DNA from: Heliopora coerulea | Lineage: Eukaryota > Cnidaria > Anthozoa > Scleralcyonacea > Helioporidae | Length of the DNA stretch: 64,000 nucleotides | NCBI GenBank assembly: GCA_030142905.1 | Contig: JASJOG010000020.1 | Coordinates: 2,037,001-2,101,000 of the forward strand | Direction: 5' to 3' | Shown: piece by piece, positions 55,860-64,000 of the stretch | Position numbering within the stretch: the stretch's first letter is position 1 | Layout: each line of letters starts with the position of its first letter | The notes under the pieces: generated by a model | Database searches by the model: none | The model's input: the letters and a program-made list of their open reading frames with translations, nothing else | Told to the model about the DNA's origin: nothing | Position numbers and translations under genes: made by a program

Positions 55860-57285
55860 TCAACTTTTCGTAAGTCCTTCCACTTAAAATCTGAGGACAC
55901 TAAGTTGTAGTAAGAACCGAGCTAGTTCATTTCACATAGTTAGAAATATTGAAATGACGTTACAGTTGCAAGGTTTGTCAAATACTCAGTACAAATGCAC
56001 GTATTCCTTTAGGCAGTTGGCGTTTACGTAGTTTTGGTGTTTTTTTTTTTCGTTTTTTTTCCACGGTGTAACATTTCATTGAAAGGAAAATTTGCCAAAG
56101 TCGCTTAAGACAAAGACTGGTCTAAAACTTGTTTCAGAAAACGGTTTAATTAACCACGAGATTAAACTACAGTAATTTTAGGCGGATTTCGTTGGCCAGT
56201 GTGTTTTCTTCCCAAGGCTGTCTCTGACATTGTTTACATGGAATATACAATCCTATATTCTAAAGAATTACCTCGTAGGCTAGGTACAATGAACCGTCAT
56301 GTAAACGAAAAGTAATTATGTTTCTGAACAACACCAGTTTTGAGTCCACTCTCAAAATGGAGAAGCCCATTTTTAAAACACATATACACTGATTGAAAGA
56401 ATAACATGAAAATGTTTTTTACCCACACTGAAACCTTAGGATTACCGGGATCTGCTAGGTGTCTTGTCTATTGAGACAGTTGGAAATAAGACGCTATCTT
56501 TCCGCTTAAGCGTGTAACGGACGTATATGCCAACGATGACTTAGAGATTTTTGTCACGCAGCCTGATATAGCCTTGTAATGGACTGAGAGGAATTCTGTT
56601 TCGTCGGAAACTACATTCCCTTCTTCAAAATTCAACTTTTGAACAGCAATAATGGCGCTCGCATGTAAAATTTCCTTGCAAATGAACGATAAAAGGGCCC
56701 GTTGTATAATTTATATTGCAGGTGCATACTTATCACCCAAATCAAATCTCGGTTATCAATTCAAAATCCTTGTTCGAAGAATAATTACTTCTTGGCGATA
56801 AACATAATGGTTTCTATAGCGGGGATGGCCGACAAAGTAAACTAAAGTTTTGTTTTATGATGAAAGAAGACGGAATTAGATTAGCTGCTCTGCTTTTCGA
56901 AGCATTAATTTAAAAATAAAATCAAATAAAATCAAATCAAATGTTTAAGACTTTTCTTGAACTTTTAAACTTTCTGTGTTATGTAATTTTCTAATAAACG
57001 GGTGGTATTTTATATTCAGGCTTACCGCACGGAATGGCAAGCTCGCCCGCCTTGTAGGAGAAACACTTTCTTCATTTTCCGCAAAATTGCTGTTTGTGTC
57101 AGAATTTTACCTGAAAAGATACTGCACTGTAATTTCATATCAGAGCACACACATTTTGACTTTAGTGTAGCTGGCATTTTCACACATTCGTTTCCGACTT
57201 TGTTGTCGTTTTGTTTATTCATCTCCCTTCGTACTTGCAATGATTGAAAATTTCCAGCCTGATATATATATATATATATATGTAT
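55860..57285. other. FOCAD downstream region
   Basis: AATAAA signals at 56915-56920 and 56925-56930 could end a 3' UTR of about 1.05 kb; which, if any, is used is unknown. No other gene was recognised. Confidence 0.35.
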
Positions 57286-57413
57286 GACGGGTCGCGGCTA
57301 AGATGGATTCTCACCTTGAAGTTATCTACTTATTGTTGATCATTGATGTATATATATGATCAACAATAAGTAGATAACTTCAAGGTAAGAATCCATCTTA
57401 GCTGCGACCCGTC
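57286..57413. repeat. Foldback element with about 57-bp arms
   Basis: The left arm starts GACGGGTCGCGGCTAAGATG and ends TGTTGATCA; the right arm is its complement with two or three mismatches. The loop is about 14 bases (TTGATGTATATA). A TA run of about 20 bp precedes it. Confidence 0.92.
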
Positions 57414-58129
57414 CTGAACCGCTCTCGTTTGGGAATATCGTAACCAATTGCGTCATTTATGCGAATTCAACTTCAACCTCAGGCTGCATCGTGGCGTACT
57501 ACAACGTGAACATGGTGGCGAAGAAGGTCCCAATCCACCGATCTGCGCACGTGAATGCTTTAGCGATTGTTTTCGTCCGGAGAGTTGCGACATGAGCTTC
57601 CGAACTAACGTATAAAAGCATAAATAATGAAAGTACAACAGTCTAATTCTAACGAAATAGAATGTGTTCACATTATTTATAACAAAGAACAGGTTTATTC
57701 TTGAATATGAAGAATTATAGGGTCTAAAAGTTTTTACCTGCAACTTCCAGGTGAAAGTTGCATGTTTATTTCGCGACCTACAGGCGCCTTCTCTTTGCTT
57801 TTCATCGCAAGTTCTTAACTGAGTCCAACGTAGATCAATCTTGATAAAGATGTCTAAAGAATTCATCGAACTCTAAAAATGACTTAATGAACATTTTGAA
57901 TGTTGTCGACATCCATGAAGTCGATTGAGAATTACTGTCATATTCGCTCGGAAAGCGCATATGTCCATATTCCACAATATTTTGCGCAAGTTTTCAATTT
58001 TCACTCGCCATCCAAGTCTCAACAGTTCACTGGCTATAGGACATCTCGTTGCCCATCGGGTTACAGTTTTGGTCCTCGTCCTCGTAATTCGAGTTCTTAA
58101 TCAGACAAGACAGGCGTTGAAACAGTAAT

Positions 58130-58370
58130 ATTTAAATGATCGATGAACAAGGTTGCGATGGTTGGGACACATAGAAAGGAAAGATAAGAAAGCGGCAATG
58201 AAAAGAGCACGGACACTGGAAGTACAAGGAAAGAGGCCTAGAGGAAGACCAAAATTAAGATGAAAGGATGTAGTGACAAAGGACGTTGAGGATAAAAGAG
58301 ATTGGACATTGTGGAGGAGGAAAATTCAGTCAGTCAGGCCACCCCTAAAGGGATAAGGCTAGTAAGGCGA
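58130..58370 (+). mobile_element. LINE reverse-transcriptase C-terminal fragment
   Basis: Translation reads RWLGHIERKDKKAAMKRART, then GKRPRGRPKLR-stop-KDVVTKDV and WTLWRRKIQ. RWLGH and RPRGRPK are hallmarks of the end of many non-LTR retrotransposon ORF2 proteins, of a different lineage from the CR1-like pieces in intron 7. It is dead because of the in-frame stop. Confidence 0.75.
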
Positions 58371-58417
58371 GGAAAGAAGAATGTTCGTGAAGCCCTAACC
58401 TCAGAAAACCGATTTCT

Positions 58418-58493
58418 GAGCCCCATACGGGGATCGAACCCGCAACCTTGTGATGACCGGTAAGACGCTGTAACCATTGAACTACCGAGACTC
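58418..58493 (-). repeat. tRNA-like element, 58.4-kb full copy (inverted)
   Basis: 76 nt complement of the family consensus (CGGGGATCGAACCCGCAACC). The + strand shows the hairpin tail CTCAGAAAACCGATTTCTGAG before it and GCGAGCGCCGGTGCAAG after it. It faces the direct copy at 58571. Confidence 0.75.
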
Positions 58494-58570
58494 AGATGGC
58501 GAGCGCCGGTGCAAGTTCGACATATGTGCCTCCTAAGCAGAAGTTACCATTTGTTAATAATATTAAGTCG

Positions 58571-58628
58571 ATGGTCAGAGCGTCTCACCGGTCATCACAA
58601 GGTTGCGGGTTCGATCCCCGTCTGAGGC
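58571..58628 (+). repeat. tRNA-like element, 58.6-kb direct copy, 5' truncated
   Basis: Starts inside the D-arm (ATGGTCAGAGCGTCTC) and runs through GGGTTCGATCCCCG to the end, followed by AAGCTTGACGAACGTTCATC. The acceptor 5' strand is missing. Confidence 0.7.
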
Positions 58629-58929
58629 ACAAGCTTGACGAACGTTCATCAGTCATCTAACATACCTCCACAACGTATATCGAATATATGTACTTTGTTG
58701 CGGAGTTATCTTGAAACTGCCGACGACTTTACAGTGGAGTGGTCAGGATGACAAAAATATTCTATAACCCTTAGTTTAATGTTAATTTGTTAATGTCCCA
58801 GGGACCTTAACTAGCAACAATAACCTAGTAATGAGCAGAGCTATGAAATTGAAATTTTATTCTTAATCACCCAAATCAAATAGTACTACACCACTACATT
58901 CTTTATGAAACCTCTTTATATGTATATGT

Positions 58930-59180
58930 AATAGTTAAAAACCGAGCAGGAGTGCTTTATCGGGATTTAAGACTCGAGGCAATAGCCGAGTGTTCTAGAC
59001 CCAATGAAGCACGAACTGCGAGTTTTTCAAATGTCTTATAAAATTCACCTCTCAATACGCTAATTCGTGAAGAAAGTTGAAATTTATCGTTCGTAAGCCG
59101 AAAAAACTGAACTACTTCTTCACATATATAGATCCGACACGCTTATGATTTTCTTTTGTCTTTTCCTCAGGAATTTTTAA
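58930..59180 (-). repeat. MITE-like repeat Z, copy 2 (inverted)
   Basis: Complement of 54265-54560; GGAGTGCTTTATCGGG and CACGAACTGCGAGTTTTTC are plain. Between the two copies lies the last FOCAD exon. Confidence 0.75.
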
Positions 59181-59546
59181 TGAATTTTCTAAATATATAT
59201 AAATGATAGGTTTTCAATATTATTCTATAGACAACAAACTGAAAACTCAGAGTAGCAGCACGAAGCCTTATTAAAATAACGCTTCCTGACCCTTTAGACA
59301 TTATTTTCCAGAGGTTGCCAATACTTCTGTTTTTAATAACTTTTTGTTTTATACTGATTTTCATGTTACCAGGGTTTCAGAAATGGCAAGACTTCCACGT
59401 ATCCTTGCAGCTCACTCAGTGTCTAATCAGAAATCTAATTCTCAGGCAACAACCATTAAAATGTAAGGGACGTCAAAAGATGATGACAAAATTTAACATG
59501 AAGCTGATGTTGAATAGTTAGTGAGTTACATTTGCTAAGTGGTGAT

Positions 59547-59589
59547 TAACCCATTAAGGGGCAGTGCCCTAGCCCTTAATGAGTTAACC
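59547..59589. repeat. Short hairpin TTAACCCATTAAGGG...
   Basis: TTAACCCATTAAGGG pairs with CCCTTAATGAGTTAA around GCAGTGCCCTAG. Confidence 0.8.
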
Positions 59590-60278
59590 AAAGAGGGTTG
59601 TATGCATAACAGATATTATATAGTTTTCTTTACATAATTTATGAAGATCTAAGGTTGAACAGCAGGATAAAAGGTCTCTAAGGTCAGTTGGTCATGTTTT
59701 ACCAGCAACTCAAGGAACTGTTCTGTCAAGTCCCTTTTTTGGACAGTCAAAGTGCTAGCTACTCAATAAGTTGAAAGTCACAGTTTAACCAGAGACCCCC
59801 TTACAACAGAGGTCTAGCTATGTCTGTATGTTGACTGTTAAATATTAAAGCCTGTTGCATCACCAAGCTTCAATCAAATCAAAGTCATGTGTGACAAGGA
59901 ATCATTAAAACAGCTTTCCCCCCAAAGTGTACAGCATGTTTTTTTTTTATTATTTTACACTTCCTGCATTCCTCAATACCAGAATGCATCAAAATAGTCA
60001 TCCAAACGAAATATTTGGGTTAATTCGACACTTGCCAAGTTAACTTTCAACAATTTTACTTATCATTTGGCTGGTCAATTAAAAAACTGAGCAACAAGAT
60101 GCCTAAGTTTGTTGTTGGTCCAAGAGGGTTTTTATATATTCCATCCGGCTAGACAATTGCCTAATGTCTGATTCTCATTGTACCCTGAATAGTTTGAAGT
60201 ATTTGTAACAGACAACACAGTGTGTACTGAGAATTGAACCCAGTAACTATTTAGTTCCTACAAGGACACACTTTGGTG

Positions 60279-60605
60279 TTTTAGTATGTCATCCTCAAAA
60301 GGGTATAGAAACGCCGAAATAATCTGCCAATTTTGTTCTTGGCAGCTGGCAAAACGTACAGTTTTGCAATAATTATGATGTATAAACATAGTAAAAGTAA
60401 TTTGGTATTGTTTTAGTATGTCATACCCTCAAAAGGGTTTAGAAATGCTCAAAACAATCTGCCAATTTTCTTGTTTTTGGCAGCAGGCAAAACTTCCAGT
60501 TTTGCAATATATATGATCATAGCAAAAGTATGTGTTGTTTTAGTACATCATACCCTCAAAAAGGTTTAGAAACAATTATCTGCCTTTTTGTTCTTCTTTG
60601 CTGGT
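60279..60605. repeat. Tandem repeat, about 130 bp x 2.5
   Basis: Units start TTTTAGTATGTCAT..CCTC at about 60279, 60412 and 60537, each followed by AAAGGGT.TAGAAA, an ATCTGCCAATTTT block and TGGCAGC.GGCAAAAC. Noncoding. Confidence 0.8.
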
Positions 60606-63600
60606 CTTAACTTTGATATATTTGAGATTTGCTTTAAGGTCAAAAATTGCATCTGAGAAATGTTATTCATATAAATAATTGCCAATTTAGATCAATCAGT
60701 ATATGTTGATAACTGAAATTGCTTATTATTTTGTACATAGATTGGTCAAAAGCATTGCTAATATGAAATACATGTGCATAATTATGATAATTTGGAATAG
60801 TTAACTTATCCCAAATTTCAAAGACATTGTGACCATGTGAAAGTGATGGGTATTGATCAGCTCCACTTTGTTGAATATCAAAAGTAACAAGAGACTGATT
60901 TATAAAATTTGGTTTTTATTCATTTTGTATTTTACAAGGATAAATTCCACATTAATTATTACATTCAATACAAAATACAGTCCTACAAGAAAACACCATT
61001 TTTTGCATTTTAAGTTGCAACTACAGTATGTGCAAAATCAATTACCAAAAAATTCAAACGCATTTGGTTTTCTGCCCTTTATTTTTCATGAATGGTTAAA
61101 TACTAACTATATACAAGAAAATGAAAAAAATGTTTCAATAAAAACACCATGCCATTCACATTTACAATGGCTGAAAAACATTTTTTAAATTATACACAAC
61201 TAGATTTAAAACAAAGTTAATGCAAGGAAAATCCCCCACAACAGAAACAAGTTTTGTTATGTACGTTAACACACATTTGGAGATGTGGAAGTTGACTAAT
61301 CTTTATTTAACTTGTTTAAAGATTACCTATTTACAACTTAGTACAGATATTATACAGAGAACCACTACAATACACTGGAAAGGTGATAGAGAGGTAAGGA
61401 GTTTTCATTAGAGGATAATTATGAAATTTTGACTAAATTAGTTTTGATGTTCATATGATTATAAACAGATTATCAGCTCTGTATATCAGATGTATTTGAC
61501 TTTAGTAAATTATCCAGATGCATCAAAGTAAATAAAACTGTCTAGAACTCAGACCAGGTATCATTTAAAAAGGTGTTCCAAAATTGGTGTTTCTTTGTTA
61601 ATTTAAGAATTTTAGGACTGAAGGTTTAATGAAAATTGAGATTCAACCACTTCACATTCAGCATATTAGAGAACACTTCTCCCCTAGCATTTTGTTATAC
61701 AACTTGTTCACAAAAAGTTCACTCACTTGTCAATTTTACAGGCGGTTTTGCATGTAGAAAACATGGTAATAGATAGTGATTTATATTCTGCATTTTACTT
61801 TTGGTTCAAGATTTTTGTTTCTTATACAAAGCATTTCCATTGTCCTGATTCACACCTATAAACACACTCTTGCTCTTCTATAGTGATATTCTTGTAATTT
61901 ATTTTAGGAAATTATGGAAAATGTTTCATTCATATGTGCAATGTTCAAGAAATTTGGTTTGCCTGTATTTGCTGTATAGTCACTTTAGTACTGGTGGGTG
62001 TGTGTGAGATGACAATTGATGTTTCTTTATGTGATTTCTGCAAGGATAAGTTTCTACTCATAGTAATTTACTGGCATTATAATATTTTTGTGCATTTGCC
62101 ATACCAATTATTTTATTTGAATGCAGATTGGAAGACATGGAACAAATATTGATAAAAAATACACAGGACAAAAAAATTTTCCAAGTTTATATTTATTGAA
62201 ATTGTCACAAATGCAATAGTTTAATTATTAATATTATTGCAGATCGACTGCTCCTAACCAAATACCTTATGTGAAGTGCATAGATTATGAAACATCCCGG
62301 CAACTATATTGTATAGATGACTGAACGCCCTAGCAAATGCTGCAATTTATCTAATAATCCTTAGGAACCATCAACATGTTTTGCTTTGTAGTGGCAATGT
62401 AAAACAAGTCTCAGGATCAAGGATAACTTTGATTTTCGAAATTTTTAGGTAATACATGATTGTATACCTATGGGGATGGGAAGGACACACCCACAACTAG
62501 CTACACATTAAGTTATATTTAAACTACCGAAGATCAACTCATGAATTAAGCCACCATGTAAAGTTCTGTCAATCCCTTCACATGAAAGCAAAACTCATAG
62601 GGAGATCTACCATCCTGGTGGCCTGCCAACAAAATTACAAGGAACACTTTTCAAGCACATCACCAGGAAATGAATCCCATTTCCTTCAGTAACTTGACTA
62701 GTTTTGTTCCTGTTACCCTAAATAATTACTAAACCCTGTCTATCTGAAAGTTTCCAGCCTGTTCTCTAAGAAAAACACATTAAAAACGCACCTGGAATCC
62801 AAATGAGATGATCAATGACCAGTTCCACGAGTTGCGGCAGATCTCCAAAGTTAGGATTGACAAAGGCATGCACACAACAATTACAGTATATTAAATTTAA
62901 TTCATTTTGCATAAATACGTTATCACTTATTCAAATCAAAATACTCAGATTTTTGCATTTTATTTCTGGCTAATCAAAATTTCTTTCTTTACTAAGTACC
63001 TCCTGACATCTAAATGAGATTTTCTGCTAGCACACCTATTGATCACCAAGAAATGTGTGGTAATTTGTTCACAAGTCAGCATCTAGTTGCAGATAATTGT
63101 AATGTACTTGAAAACATTTAAATTCATGCTTTTTGATCTCCAGACAGCACATGACATCATCAGTCACATGGTTTAGTTGTACATTTCATAAAAGGCTTTT
63201 TTCTTTTGCAGTTGCTGCAGCAGAGCCTTAAAACAAGTTTGCTTATGCACACGAAATGGCTCCATGACATACGAACCTTAAACTGGGCCTCAATTTCTTA
63301 ATCTTTCTTTTTAATTAGTATATAAATTAGTTAAATAAGCAGATGAATTGTCTTCACCAGAAGACAACCTACCCTGAAGATGTTATCCAGTGAAGGATGA
63401 ATTCCACCAAGTCTGTAGACTTCCACCAGGAGACAATGGGTACAATTATACCCAGTTACCTACCCCAAGAAAAGCTATACCAGTTAAGGAAGGAGTTGAT
63501 CCTTTCACATAACTGGTACAGCTTTTCTTGTCCTGCCTGACTGCTCTAGCCTAGCCATTCTACTCTAAACCACCATGCCTTAAATATTTTGCCACCAGGA

Positions 63601-64000
63601 TTCTAACCTTTTGATTCCACTTTGCTTGTCATAAAATGTTGGAAGTATCAATCCTGAGCTCCAGCTGCATCTATTAGATGTGAAAATATATCCCTGGATC
63701 CATAATCCAAATACAATTTAATCCAACAAGTAGATGTCCTTTATTATCCAGTAATCCATGATAAATATACAGGGTTCTCCCATAACAGTTGCCGGTTTTG
63801 ATATTAATAACTGCAGTACATTTCAGGGTTTCAGGTTTGTTTTTTTTCTTTTTCTTTTTTTTGTTTTGTTTTTTTCTTTGAGTTGATTCAAACACATTGT
63901 CATATTATGACCTCCTTAGCTGAGCAGACATGCATCATTTAGAATTAAGTCTCCTTTACAATAAAATTATTCAAACAACTTTGTCCTCATTGGTCAATCC
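60606..64000. other. AT-rich noncoding distal region
   Basis: I see no exon, RNA gene or recognised repeat. Short open frames (60853-61188, 61934-62152 and others) have no domain and follow the high A/T content. It could be intergenic, or the long 3' UTR or intron of a gene beyond the window edge. Confidence 0.4.

Noticed and set aside
57900..58128. Two overlapping short frames downstream of FOCAD
   Set aside because: No conserved motif, overlapping in different frames, next to a dead LINE fragment.

Overview
The window is animal genomic DNA, most likely from an anthozoan cnidarian (a stony coral is my best guess, not proven). It is AT-rich, has short GT-AG-bounded exons spread over large introns, and is full of non-LTR retrotransposon pieces, small foldback elements and tRNA-derived repeats. 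No bacterial, viral or organellar signature was seen.

The backbone is one complete protein-coding gene on the + strand, a focadhesin (FOCAD) orthologue. I could assemble 46 coding exons from 2324 to 55859. All splice phases join in frame, giving 5346 nt (1781 codons plus stop). The identification rests on exon-by-exon similarity to vertebrate FOCAD as I remember it, from the first exon (RIEFGNKVVQEQ) to the last (KRTVWTQ before the stop). Positions 1-2300 are upstream DNA with foldback repeats and a probable promoter. Positions 55860-64000 are downstream DNA with repeats and no gene that I can recognise.

Intron 7 of FOCAD (5636-32840, about 27 kb) holds a separate nested locus of tandemly duplicated genes. 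Two unrelated families alternate. One is a multi-pass membrane protein of about 264 residues on the - strand ('TM' copies at 6605, 14118 and 21889, a copy with one stop at 26303-27247, and a remnant near 24.9 kb). The other is a protein on the + strand with a conserved Cys/His C-terminal domain ('RS' copies at 8100, 19685 and 28085, plus a divergent paralogue at 30248). TM and RS copies lie head to head. I recognise neither family. The copies are very similar in DNA, so the expansion is recent; some copies are broken by a frameshift, a nonsense codon or a fusion to retrotransposon sequence.

The duplicated blocks act as natural before/after pairs. They show empty and filled sites for a Tc1/mariner-like MITE (TA target duplication) and for a 1.2-kb insertion made of tRNA-like units repeated every 258 bp. 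They also show a CR1-like LINE with SGNH-esterase and endonuclease regions that was present before one of the block duplications. The same tRNA-derived element family recurs at 43.9 kb and 58.5 kb, each time with an inverted piece next to a direct piece.

The rest of FOCAD holds simple repeats (an ATAATG array, a long C/T tract just before exon 22, degenerate GTGATG and TTCGTG arrays), foldback elements and paired dispersed repeats in its introns.
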